From Yoonia sediminilitoris (GTDB lineage: Bacteria; Pseudomonadota; Alphaproteobacteria; Rhodobacterales; Rhodobacteraceae), in contig NZ_QBUD01000010.1 of the NCBI RefSeq assembly GCF_003058085.1, positions 62,001-126,000 of the forward strand: a DNA stretch of 64,000 nt, written 5' to 3'. The notes under the pieces were generated by a model that saw nothing but the letters and a program-made list of their open reading frames with translations, had not been told where the DNA came from and did not search any database. Positions 52,193 to 60,415 of this stretch are shown here, in pieces. The translations under genes and the position numbers were made by a program. Positions within the stretch are counted from its first letter, which is position 1. Each line of letters starts with the position of its first letter.

Positions 52193-54229
52193 CTAGCGCG
52201 AGACGCAGAAAGATCGCCACATCGTCGTATGTCTGCTGACAGGGCTGAAGTGGTTGTTGCCGGGAACAAAGTTCAGCTGCACGGCCCTGTCCCACGCCCG
52301 GAAATGCACCGTAAAGCCACACACGTCCGGCAGCGCTGTCGGCACGCTTTGTGCTGCGGCAACGGTCGCATAGGCCGCTGTCAGATCAAATCCGGTCTTG
52401 AGCGGTATCAGAATGGACGCAGGCGGCTGCGTGCCAGTGCTGTTGAGATCCGCACGGCCATCATCAAAATGGGTCTGATCGGTCGCATCCGTGATCATAT
52501 GCGCCCCCACGACAAACCCGCCCGACCAACGCAGATCATACTTCCAGAAATGGTCGTCGTTGATCCGCCCTTTCATGTCGAGCACCACATCCTCGCCCTC
52601 GCCTTCGACCTTGCACTGATCACCCAGTGGTGAAGTCTCGGACGCGCGGTAGATGTCAAACCACATGTCGCCGGTCCCTGACGACGTTTGCAGCAGGTTG
52701 TCAGGCAGGCTGATCCGGTCATTGTCAATCTGCACGCGCACAGCGCCACTGACATAGGTCGGGGTCGCGGCCCCGATTTCACGCATCACCAGACGGACAC
52801 GCACCAAGGCATTGCTGGCACCGGTGGTCGAATCCCAGACAGCAAGGCTTGGCGGATCACCGCAACCGTCAAAGCGCCGATAGTCCGTCACCGCAAACCA
52901 GCCAAGCGCATCGCTGTCATAGGTGTCATTGCGCGAAATCGGGCATGGCGAAAATGGAGTCGGCCGCACCATGCGCCGCCAGTTATCGCTGGCCATATGC
53001 ACAACACCGGGGTCGGCAAAGGTCGGGAACCCAGCACCCTGGTCGATTTCCACCCGGTACTCGTAAAGTGCCAGATTAGGGCAATTCACAACCTCGGGCA
53101 TGGACCCCTGAATACGGATATCTCCGGCAAAGGGCCGTTGCGCAACACCACCCCAATCACCAAGACCTGTGGTCGGGTCGATGACCCCCACTTCCACCCC
53201 GCTGATAAAGGTGATCGACGGCGGTGCACATTGCGCCACGTCACCGATATTGTCGTGCAAGGCATCCAGCCCCAGATCCCGGCTCGCAGGTTCCAGATTC
53301 TTCAGCAGATCGCCTGCCTTCAGCCAGATCGCAGGCCCCGGTTGCAGCACGTCGCCATCGGTAAAGGGCGTCGGTCCAAAGCCCACGATTTCGGTGGACA
53401 TCAGTTCGACCGGGACGTTCTCGATCGGGTCCAGTGCGGGGGTAAAGGCGTCAAGGCCAAAATCCACACCGCGCACCGGAATGCCTGCGGGCAATGCGGG
53501 CAGCAGTGACGCGTTCGACCGGACAATGACGCCATCGCGCGCCGACAACAGATCACCATCCAGAAACAGCGGCTTGCCGATTTCAGGCGGTGTGCCCTCG
53601 GTGGAAAACCAGATATCAATGTCCAGCTCTTTCAAAAAACCGGCCAACTGCTCTGGATCATCCTGAAACGTCCCGTTGCGGGCAATCGCTGCAAGCCGCC
53701 GCAAGCGGTCTTCTTCGCCCACAAGGGTCACTGCATCCAGCCCCAGGTCAAGTGACCGCGGGGTGTTGAATTGCGACAGCAGCGCCGCGTTGGGAATGAT
53801 ACCGCCCGTTGTGAACAGCAGATCACCCGCAGTGAACTGATCCCCATTGGGACTATCAAGTTCGGTCGAAAAGGCAATCAGTCTGCGGTTCTCATCAACA
53901 GACGCCACCGCATCAAGTCCCAGATCAACACGCGCGATATCGAACCGGCGGATCAGGTCGGCATTGCGCCTGCATATCCGCGCACCCGCCGACACATGCC
54001 ACGCCAAGAGGTCGCCGTCCGAGATGATCGGATTGCCATCGGCAGGTGCGGGTCCTCTGGTCAGAAAATCCTCTGACGTTGAAAACAACAACCCGCTACA
54101 AGGATCGTCTTGCGCCACTGTGACACCGGGCAAGCTGCCCAAAATAGACAAAAGGCCGCCAAATGTGGCAGCCAGAAAACGTCGGCGCCTGAATCCCCGG
54201 CCCGAGGCGTACTGAAAATGCATCGACAT
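52193..54229 (-). CDS. Unrecognised secreted protein with four-fold repeat, Tat-type signal
   Basis: 678 residues from the ATG at 54229, six bases after GGAGGAG. The N-terminus (RRRRFLAATFGG, then a hydrophobic stretch to about residue 38 and VAQ) is a signal peptide with a twin-arginine look. Four repeats follow (about 49-323): [FM]-S-T-x-E, DGDLL, N-A-x-LL, D-[LF]-GLDA. The C-terminal 350 residues include beta-strand segments with Cys and Asp (GVEVGVIDPTTGLGDWGG, WDSTTGASNALVRVRLVMREIG, TSSGTGDMWFDIYRASE), an envelope or surface-protein-like character. No enzyme motif was recognised. It is divergent from the CARDB-like membrane gene and faces the ATP-grasp operon. Confidence 0.6.
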   Translation of the reverse strand: MSMHFQYASGRGFRRRRFLAATFGGLLSILGSLPGVTVAQDDPCSGLLFSTSEDFLTRGPAPADGNPIISDGDLLAWHVSAGARICRRNADLIRRFDIARVDLGLDAVASVDENRRLIAFSTELDSPNGDQFTAGDLLFTTGGIIPNAALLSQFNTPRSLDLGLDAVTLVGEEDRLRRLAAIARNGTFQDDPEQLAGFLKELDIDIWFSTEGTPPEIGKPLFLDGDLLSARDGVIVRSNASLLPALPAGIPVRGVDFGLDAFTPALDPIENVPVELMSTEIVGFGPTPFTDGDVLQPGPAIWLKAGDLLKNLEPASRDLGLDALHDNIGDVAQCAPPSITFISGVEVGVIDPTTGLGDWGGVAQRPFAGDIRIQGSMPEVVNCPNLALYEYRVEIDQGAGFPTFADPGVVHMASDNWRRMVRPTPFSPCPISRNDTYDSDALGWFAVTDYRRFDGCGDPPSLAVWDSTTGASNALVRVRLVMREIGAATPTYVSGAVRVQIDNDRISLPDNLLQTSSGTGDMWFDIYRASETSPLGDQCKVEGEGEDVVLDMKGRINDDHFWKYDLRWSGGFVVGAHMITDATDQTHFDDGRADLNSTGTQPPASILIPLKTGFDLTAAYATVAAAQSVPTALPDVCGFTVHFRAWDRAVQLNFVPGNNHFSPVSRHTTMWRSFCVSR
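53257..54085 (-). repeat. Four-fold coding repeat of the secreted protein
   Basis: Residues 49-107, 120-166, 208-261 and 277-323 share, in order, an [FM]STxE start, a [DA]GDLL/GDVL core, an N-A-[DAS]-LL helix and a D-[LF]-GLDA end. Lengths vary from 46 to 58 residues; only the key residues are kept. Confidence 0.75.
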
Positions 54230-54375
54230 TACGAACTCCTCCAAACTGATATTTTAGAGGTCGTACTGTAATGCCAGCGACCTGCTGCAAATTGAGCCAT
54301 GTCAATCCTGCGGAGAGTGCAGCATCAAAAACTACCGCAAAAGAAGAGCGCCATGACGCACTGAACGGCGCATCT

Positions 54376-54389
54376 TTGATCAAAATCAA
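54376..54389. promoter_or_regulatory. Perfect FNR-type box
   Basis: TTGATCAAAATCAA agrees with TTGAT-N4-ATCAA at all ten fixed bases. It lies 63 bases upstream of the CARDB-like gene and 146 upstream of the secreted-protein gene. At the class II distance no good -10 is visible on either strand. CACAAT at 54430-54435 would place the box near -60, a class I position, for the plus-strand gene. Confidence 0.6.
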
Positions 54390-54452
54390 CGCGATATCCA
54401 TGCAATTGGGCAAGCTGTCGTCATTGCTGCACAATCACAAGCGAGGCGCCCG

Positions 54453-56333
54453 ATGAAAAGCTGCCGTGCTGACACACCTGCCAGACCTTTTCCTGTCCGC
54501 ATTTGTCCGGCCTTGCAGATGCTTGGGATGCTTCTTTGCAGCCTCTTTTTCGCCAGTGCGGTACTTGCCCAGACCTTGGAGGTGGAATTCGCCCAAGGCC
54601 CGTTCGACGAACCCCGCGTCAGGGCCGCCGCGTTTTCAGTCGCGGATTGGCAACAGTTGTCGGGCCAGTACGGGCAGGCTGTCCGCTACGTCATGGTGCG
54701 TTACGGGGATGACGAAGTCTGGCACGAACAAACGCCACAGGCACCCGACAGGGCCCGCGCGCTGATGGCGGAAGCGGGCTACATGGATGGATTTCCGACG
54801 CCTGCGATCATCTTTCATGACCAGTCCACCGCGCGGCTTGCGGTGTTGATCCGCAGGGCCTTATCCACAATCGGGGTCGAGGCATCCACCCAGCTTGTCG
54901 CACCACAGGATCGCGCGGCGGCCATAGCGGCCACACAGTATAACTTTGGCCGAGAGCGCATTGAAATACCGTATATTTTTCTCACAACCTCACGCCGGAC
55001 ACCACCGATCGAGCGGTTGAATCCGGTGGCAGACCTGATCGCGGGGCGCCCACTTGTCCGTTTCAACCCTGACACACGGATGCTGCTGGTGCAGGTCCCT
55101 GTTCAAAACATCGGGCGCGGTGAAGCACCGCCAAGCACCATGGCCTTGAATGATCTTAGCCGCAGGTTGCGCTTTGCAAACGTCCGCGTGCCCGCCATCG
55201 GGCCCCGCAGTGCAACGCAGGTCGAGGTCACAGCGCCCGTCCCCGAAGCGGCATTGGGGCAGGAACTGCTGCTTCAGGCCATTGTCGATCCCGACGAACG
55301 GGTTTTGGAATTGAACGATCAAAACAATCTGTCACCAACAGTTCCCTTCACACCGCCCGAGCCACGACCACGACCGGAGCCGAAACCTGACTTGACCGTG
55401 GAATGGCAGCGTCATGCATTTGATCCGCAGACCGGCGTGCTGACGGTCGCACTTGTCGTGCGCAATAGTGGTGCGGGCAATGCAAAGGCCCATGCTGTCG
55501 ATATTATCGATCAGGACGGGGCGCGACTGGCCCGGTCTGCTGTTCCCCCCCTGAGCCCGGACAGCCTCTTTGAAGCATCTCAAACCATCTTGGTAGCCGA
55601 ACGCAGCCTGGGCCGGACCATTGTGCTTGCGGCCATTGTCGATTCTGCCGATCAGGTGGACGAGACGAATGAACGCAACAACCAATGCCGTCTGCAACGT
55701 ATCCCTATCCCCGCACCCGAGCCTGAGGAAGAGGTTTTCGCGGATCTGGCAGTGCGGATCTCGGCCACGTCTGTCCAGAACGACGGTCGGTCCGTCGATG
55801 TGGCGCTCGAAGTGGTCAATACTGGTGCCAGAACCAGCCCTTCGACATCGCTCACCCTGCGCGGGGACACGGATTCTGAGGTCATCAGGCTATTCGTGCC
55901 CTCGTTGCGTCCTGGCACCAGTTGGTCAAGCACCCAGACTGTCGTTTCACGTTTCCGGGCAACCGGCGGCGCGTTTGAATTGCTGGCGCGGGTCGATCCC
56001 GACAATCTGATCCCGGAAACCAACAAGGCCAACAACCGGTTTGTTCGGACGGTCATGCTGCCCTTTCCCTATTTGATCTGGGGAGGCGTGGGGCTGGCCG
56101 TCATTCTGGTGCTGTCGATGGTCTTTCCGCGGTTTCGTCCCGGTCCCAAGCGCCCAAAAGCGCAACGCGACAGCCCCCCGAGCCCAAAGACCAGCCTGGA
56201 CTACGTGCCCAGACCCGACCCCGGCTTTCAGCAGATCGATCCAGACGATGCCGGCGGGGCCGTCAAACTTGAAGTGTCGCTACGCGCCGTGACCGACGCT
56301 GGCCAACAGACCTTGATAAAGGAGGACGCATAA
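54453..56333 (+). CDS. Membrane-anchored exported protein with CARDB-like domains
   Basis: 626 residues with a signal peptide (MLGMLLCSLFFASAVLAQ, ends near 40). Residues 40-180 are unassigned. Three CARDB-like immunoglobulin-type domains follow: about 195-300 (VQVPVQNIGRGEAPPS, then VDPDERVLELNDQNN), 310-415 (VALVVRNSGAGNAKAH, then VDETNERNN) and 430-530 (VALEVVNTGARTSPS, then DNLIPETNKANN). Each ends in the E-x-N-x-x-NN signature of CARDB. A membrane helix at about 537-556 (LIWGGVGLAVILVLSMVF) is followed by a proline-rich cytoplasmic tail. The protein is probably an inner-membrane protein with a large periplasmic part. Its stop overlaps the next start (TAATG). Role unknown; CARDB domains bind proteins or carbohydrates. 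Confidence 0.72.
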   Translation: MKSCRADTPARPFPVRICPALQMLGMLLCSLFFASAVLAQTLEVEFAQGPFDEPRVRAAAFSVADWQQLSGQYGQAVRYVMVRYGDDEVWHEQTPQAPDRARALMAEAGYMDGFPTPAIIFHDQSTARLAVLIRRALSTIGVEASTQLVAPQDRAAAIAATQYNFGRERIEIPYIFLTTSRRTPPIERLNPVADLIAGRPLVRFNPDTRMLLVQVPVQNIGRGEAPPSTMALNDLSRRLRFANVRVPAIGPRSATQVEVTAPVPEAALGQELLLQAIVDPDERVLELNDQNNLSPTVPFTPPEPRPRPEPKPDLTVEWQRHAFDPQTGVLTVALVVRNSGAGNAKAHAVDIIDQDGARLARSAVPPLSPDSLFEASQTILVAERSLGRTIVLAAIVDSADQVDETNERNNQCRLQRIPIPAPEPEEEVFADLAVRISATSVQNDGRSVDVALEVVNTGARTSPSTSLTLRGDTDSEVIRLFVPSLRPGTSWSSTQTVVSRFRATGGAFELLARVDPDNLIPETNKANNRFVRTVMLPFPYLIWGGVGLAVILVLSMVFPRFRPGPKRPKAQRDSPPSPKTSLDYVPRPDPGFQQIDPDDAGGAVKLEVSLRAVTDAGQQTLIKEDA

Positions 56334-56935
56334 TGGCTGACGCACAGACCGACATTGCCCCCCATACGCTTGCCGACCTCGCGGGCAGCGCGGATATGCA
56401 AACGGACGACCAGCAACTTCCAGACGAAGCGCGCGACGCGCTGCGCGAGGACATCGGGTCATTTGGCGCAGGATTGGCGCAACTGTTCACCACAGCAGGC
56501 ATTCTGGTTGCCCTAAACAAGGCCCTTGATGTGCCACTGACCGATATTCTGAAATCCGGCTGGAGCAGCGCAGTTGACTTGCAACCCTATCTGGACCCGG
56601 AAAAACATCCGCCAGAGGAGACTACATGGGTCGACTTTGGCAAACAAAAGCTAACCTCGACGCATAATCCGAAACTTGAAGTGCTGGTCAACGGCAAGCG
56701 GGTCGGCACACTCACGTTTGACGTGGTCCTGACCCTGCATATCACCGCCACGAAACTGCTGGTCGGCAACGGCCGCATCTGGCAGGCAACTGGAACAGCC
56801 TTCAAGGGCGACTGCAGGCTGTCCTACAAGGGCTTTCCTTTCATCAAGAAACAGATCGCGAAAGTCAGCCTGCCGGGCACGCTGAACTTCGCAGAGGGTG
56901 TGCGCATTTCCAAACTACCGGTGGCCGTCGGTTAG
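56333..56935 (+). CDS. Unrecognised partner protein of the CARDB-like gene
   Basis: 200 residues, starting within the stop codon of the previous gene, so strongly coupled to it. Residues 1-45 are acidic and disordered; a helical segment (DIGSFGAGLAQLFTTAGILVALNKAL) near 45-70 might be amphipathic or weakly membrane-associated. The C-terminal half, about 95-200, is beta-rich (LEVLVNGKRVGTLTFDVVLTLHITATKLLV, then ATGTAFKGDCRLSYKGF). No signal peptide is visible. It may sit on the cytoplasmic side of the CARDB-like protein. No family recognised. Confidence 0.5.
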   Translation: MADAQTDIAPHTLADLAGSADMQTDDQQLPDEARDALREDIGSFGAGLAQLFTTAGILVALNKALDVPLTDILKSGWSSAVDLQPYLDPEKHPPEETTWVDFGKQKLTSTHNPKLEVLVNGKRVGTLTFDVVLTLHITATKLLVGNGRIWQATGTAFKGDCRLSYKGFPFIKKQIAKVSLPGTLNFAEGVRISKLPVAVG

Positions 56936-57211
56936 GGTCAGGCCCCTAAGGCGCGACACCGGTGTGCTTGTACTGGTGCTGCGCCGAGATCGCGGAATGC
57001 GGATTGGGCTCGGCGCGGCCAAGGGGACCCTGCGCCGGAGCCCAAGCGTGCAAATCCAAGCCAGCAAGTCGGCCTCTGGCGCGGGCAGGCTCAGTATCTG
57101 GTACACACATTGCGACTATACCGAAAAACGCCCCTGCGTTATCGCACGCCTGTCCAGCCGTTCTTCCCGCGGGTTTGGCGGTGGCGGCGCATCAGGGCGC
57201 TGGTTGCGAAC

Positions 57212-58189
57212 CTATCCGCCGGCGATCTGCTTGGCCTTTTCGACCAACACCTCTGCCTGTCGGATTGAGGCATAATCGATCAGGCGACCGTCCAGCGACA
57301 CAGCGCCCTTGCCTGCGGCTTCGGCCTCGGCCATCGCCTCCAGAATACGGCCCGCTTTGGTGATTTCTTCCTCCGAAGGGCTCATCACTTCGTTGGCCAG
57401 CGCAATCTGGCTGGGATGGATCGCCCATTTGCCTTCGCAGCCCAGCACTGCGGCGCGATATGCAGCGGCCTTGTATCCGTCGGGGTCTTTGAAATCGCCA
57501 AAAGGTCCGTCAATCGGGCGCAAACCGTTGGCGCGGGCCGCAACCACCATGCGGGCCAGCGCATAATGCCACATATCGCCCCAGTGAGTGGCACGGTTGC
57601 CGTCCGCGTCCGGGTCGGTCAAGACAGAGTAATCCTTGTTCACCCCGCCTATGATCGTCGTGCGGGCGCGTGTCGAAGCGGCATAGTCGGCAACACCGAA
57701 ATGCAGGCTTTCGTTGCGCTTGGATGCGGCCGAAATTTCAGTGACATTCTGCATCCCCAACGCTGTCTCGATAATATGCTCAAAACCGATGCGTTTTTCG
57801 TACCCTTTTGCATCCTCGATCTGCGTCACCATCATGTCGACAGCATAGACGTCAGCAGCGGTCCCCACTTTGGGGATCATGATCAGATCAAGCCGCTCTC
57901 CGGCCTGTTCCACCACGTCCACAACATCGCGATACATATAGTGTGTGTCCAATCCATTGATTCGGACCGACATGGATTTGTTGCCCCAATCAACCTCGTT
58001 CAGGCCCTTGATAACGTTCTTGCGCGCCTGTTCCTTTTCGTCAGGGGCGACCGCGTCCTCAAGGTCAAGGAAGATCACGTCAGCGTCAGATTCTGCTGCC
58101 TTTTCAAACATTTGCGGCTGGCTTCCGGGCACGGCCAATTCGGAGCGGTTCAGGCGGGCGGTGGCTTGCTCAACGGGATGGAATGACAT
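57212..58189 (-). CDS. mclA: L-malyl-CoA/beta-methylmalyl-CoA lyase
   Basis: 325 residues from the ATG at 58189, seven bases after AAAGGA; the frame remains open to 58369 without family sequence and would overlap the regulator gene. Key family segments are RSELAVPGSQPQMFEKA, DVIFLDLEDAVAPDEKEQAR (metal-binding region), DLIMIPKVGTAADVYAVD (about 130), and HFGVADYAASTRARTTIIGG (about 200). The enzyme cleaves L-malyl-CoA to glyoxylate and acetyl-CoA in the serine cycle, and related enzymes act on beta-methylmalyl-CoA. Genes for malate-CoA ligase are across the divergent promoter region. It lies 79 bases downstream of the LuxR-type gene, probably as one unit. Confidence 0.92.
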   Translation of the reverse strand: MSFHPVEQATARLNRSELAVPGSQPQMFEKAAESDADVIFLDLEDAVAPDEKEQARKNVIKGLNEVDWGNKSMSVRINGLDTHYMYRDVVDVVEQAGERLDLIMIPKVGTAADVYAVDMMVTQIEDAKGYEKRIGFEHIIETALGMQNVTEISAASKRNESLHFGVADYAASTRARTTIIGGVNKDYSVLTDPDADGNRATHWGDMWHYALARMVVAARANGLRPIDGPFGDFKDPDGYKAAAYRAAVLGCEGKWAIHPSQIALANEVMSPSEEEITKAGRILEAMAEAEAAGKGAVSLDGRLIDYASIRQAEVLVEKAKQIAGG

Positions 58190-58268
58190 GATGGTATCCT
58201 TTCTGCTTGGTAATAAAGTTGCGTCAGAAGGGTATTTCAGCACCAAATATGTCAAGAAGAGTTTAGGT

Positions 58269-58934
58269 CTATCTCGGTATACCGTCGTTGGTTTTCTGTT
58301 CCAGAGCGAGCCGCGATGAGTAATAAAACGCGATGGCCTGTGCCCGGTTTTTGACCGACAGTTTGTCATAGAGATTGGACAGGTGAAACTTCACCGTATT
58401 GGTCGAAATCTCAAGCTCTTTGGCAAGCTCGCGGTTAGTCAGCCCCTTGGACAGCGCATCAAGGATCACCCGCTCTTTCCGCGATAGCTGGTGGATCGGG
58501 TCTGATTGCAGTTCGCGCACGTCCATGAACGGAAAGACCATCTTGCCCGCCGCAACATCAGTACAGATTTCCAGCAGAGTTTCGGCGGACGCCGAACGCG
58601 GCGCAAAGGCAGCAGCACCGGCGGACATCGCCAGCCGGGGGAGATCGCCGGTATCTTCGGCATAGACAACGATGCGCGGGGCGTTGGCTTGATCGCGCAG
58701 CACCTCAATCAGCTTGGCCCCGCCGAGTGCGGGCAGCGTCCAGTTGATGATTCCGACCTGCACAGGCACGCGCATCACTGTGCCCAGAAACCCTTCCGCG
58801 GTGGCAGATGTCGCCACCAATGAAAACCGCGGGTCACGGTCAACCAGTTCTGAAAGCGCCGACAGAACCAGCGGGTTGCTGTCAGCGATCATGATGTCGA
58901 TCGGACGGTCTGATTTATCAAAACCTTGATTCAT
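58269..58934 (-). CDS. LuxR/NarL-type response regulator without phosphoacceptor Asp
   Basis: 221 residues from the ATG at 58934; an upstream ATG at 58961 has no ribosome site and lies in the operator. Residues about 10-125 look like a receiver (IDIMIADSNPLVLSALSELV), but the phosphoacceptor place reads INWTLP, with Asn instead of Asp. The C-terminal DNA-binding domain has LSRKERVILDALSKGLTNRELAKELEISTNTVKFHLSNLYDKLSVKNRAQAI, a standard LuxR helix-turn-helix. It is divergent from the serine-cycle operon and probably regulates it; this is inferred from position. It may sense a metabolite or act constitutively instead of by phosphorylation. Confidence 0.88.
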   Translation of the reverse strand: MNQGFDKSDRPIDIMIADSNPLVLSALSELVDRDPRFSLVATSATAEGFLGTVMRVPVQVGIINWTLPALGGAKLIEVLRDQANAPRIVVYAEDTGDLPRLAMSAGAAAFAPRSASAETLLEICTDVAAGKMVFPFMDVRELQSDPIHQLSRKERVILDALSKGLTNRELAKELEISTNTVKFHLSNLYDKLSVKNRAQAIAFYYSSRLALEQKTNDGIPR

Positions 58935-58953
58935 AATGGTTAATTCCGCTTTA

Positions 58954-58969
58954 CTACCCAAATGGGTAG
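58954..58969. promoter_or_regulatory. Operator palindrome CTACCCA-AA-TGGGTAG
   Basis: A perfect 7-2-7 inverted repeat upstream of the regulator gene, 20 bases before its ATG. A position this close to the start suggests autoregulation, or joint control with sga. It is the strongest member of a small set of similar sites in the intergenic region. Confidence 0.75.
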
Positions 58970-58996
58970 GTTATTTTTCGGTATACTTTGGTACTT

Positions 58997-59012
58997 TTAC
59001 CACAATGGGTAG
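58997..59012. promoter_or_regulatory. Second operator-like site with conserved TGGGTAG half
   Basis: TTACCACAATGGGTAG agrees with the upstream palindrome at 13 of 16 positions. Its centre lies 43 bases (about four helical turns) from the first. Further ACCCA half-sites occur at 59023-59027 and 59035-59039. The sites sit between the LuxR-type gene and sga, whose ATG is at 59137. Confidence 0.55.
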
Positions 59013-59136
59013 GAATTTTACCACCCAATTAGATACCCAAAAGCAGGAGCAAGGGGCGTTGTTGAAATTTTCACCCGCATTACATTCCACCGCAAGCTGA
59101 AACACTGACCATTCGATACCTTAGCGGAGGAACACC

Positions 59137-60375
59137 ATGACCATTTTCCCACCACTCGTTATCCCACAGACTATCGCAGCGGGCCCCGGCCCCGGAAACA
59201 CCGACGCGCGTGTTCTGGCGCGGTTTGCGGGCGCGGGCCTTGCCGACCACATGCATCCCGACGTGCTGCGCGGCATGATCGAATGTAAGCAAATGCTACG
59301 CGAAGTGATGGGAACCAAGAATGTGCACACATTCGGCGTGGCGGGCACCGGCTGGTCAGGTCTGGACGTGATGTTCAGCGCGGTGATGCCCGGCGACAAG
59401 GTCGTGATGTTCGTCAACGGCACATTCTCCGGCATTGACGGTCTGACGGTGCGGATGAAGGCCGCCACAGCCGACGAACTGGCCGCAAACCCGATGGACC
59501 CGCAACCCGCAAGCGTCATCATCATCGATGTACCCCACGGCCAGTCGGTCACAGGCGAGATCGCGGAAAAGGCATTGGCCGAGCACAAGCCAAAGTGGGC
59601 TGCAATGGCACATTCAGAAACCGGTTCGGGCCGCGTCAACGACATCAAGGGCTTTTCGGATGCTTGCGAAAAACACGGGGCGATGGGTCTGGTCGATGCG
59701 GTCTCTAGTCTTGGCGTGGAAGACTTCAGCATTGATGACTACCCTGGCGTTCATGGTTGGGCCTCCTGCCCGCAAAAAGGCATTTGCTGCCTGCCACTGA
59801 CCTATGCGCCGGTGTCTTTTACCGACCATTATATTGATGTGCTCAAGTCCACAGGCACACGCACATTTGTGCATCACCCGATCATGGAAGCCCGTCATTG
59901 GGGCATCATCGACGGGAAGGACTCCGAGAAAGGCGTTTATCACCGCACCCACTCTGCCTATGCCGTCGCGGCGTTCCACGAAGCATTGCGGATTACGTTG
60001 GAACAGACGGTGGCACAGCGCGCTGCCGACTATCGGTTCCACGAAGCCGCTCTGCGTGATGCGCTCAGCGCGATGGGATGCGAGATTACATCGAACATGA
60101 CGTCGCTGGTGGTTCTGAACCTGCCCGCCGAACTGGCCGGTCGTGAAATGGAATTGGTGCAGCATTGCCGCGCACAGAACTTTGGCATCTGGCCCACTCT
60201 GTCAGAACCCGTTCAGGTTCGCATCGGCATCCTGAACCTGCTGACCCAGTCTGCGATCACCGACATCGTCACGCGCTTTGCCCAGGCGATGCGTGATTTG
60301 GGCGCAACCGTCGATCAGGAGGCCGTCGAGGCAGCACTTGATCGCCATTATGGCCGGGCTATCGCCGCAGAGTAA
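59137..60375 (+). CDS. sga: Serine-glyoxylate aminotransferase
   Basis: 412 residues after a good GGAGG site. The PLP enzyme transfers the amino group of serine to glyoxylate, giving hydroxypyruvate and glycine. It is a class V aminotransferase: [31 protein letters not shown] (about 68), [10 protein letters not shown] (about 157), DAVSSLG and the likely PLP lysine Lys214 in SCPQKGI. The residue stretch [35 protein letters not shown] is typical of the serine-glyoxylate branch. It is the first gene of the operon sga-mtkA-mtkB-hprA-glyA. All parts expected of the family are present, no truncation. Confidence 0.94.
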   Translation: MTIFPPLVIPQTIAAGPGPGNTDARVLARFAGAGLADHMHPDVLRGMIECKQMLREVMGTKNVHTFGVAGTGWSGLDVMFSAVMPGDKVVMFVNGTFSGIDGLTVRMKAATADELAANPMDPQPASVIIIDVPHGQSVTGEIAEKALAEHKPKWAAMAHSETGSGRVNDIKGFSDACEKHGAMGLVDAVSSLGVEDFSIDDYPGVHGWASCPQKGICCLPLTYAPVSFTDHYIDVLKSTGTRTFVHHPIMEARHWGIIDGKDSEKGVYHRTHSAYAVAAFHEALRITLEQTVAQRAADYRFHEAALRDALSAMGCEITSNMTSLVVLNLPAELAGREMELVQHCRAQNFGIWPTLSEPVQVRIGILNLLTQSAITDIVTRFAQAMRDLGATVDQEAVEAALDRHYGRAIAAE

Positions 60376-60415
60376 GCCCCAGAGAAACGACCATCTGTTT
60401 CTGGGAGGAGACCAA

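Noticed and set aside
54271..54456. 61-codon plus-strand open frame in the intergenic region before the CARDB-like gene
   Set aside because: It runs through the perfect FNR box, has no ribosome site, and its translation shows no pattern.
56898..57275. 125-codon plus-strand open frame between 56935 and the malyl-CoA lyase gene
   Set aside because: It begins inside the previous gene, runs into the end of mclA on the other strand, and has a composition like a shadow frame. The 276-base gap otherwise shows nothing I can support.
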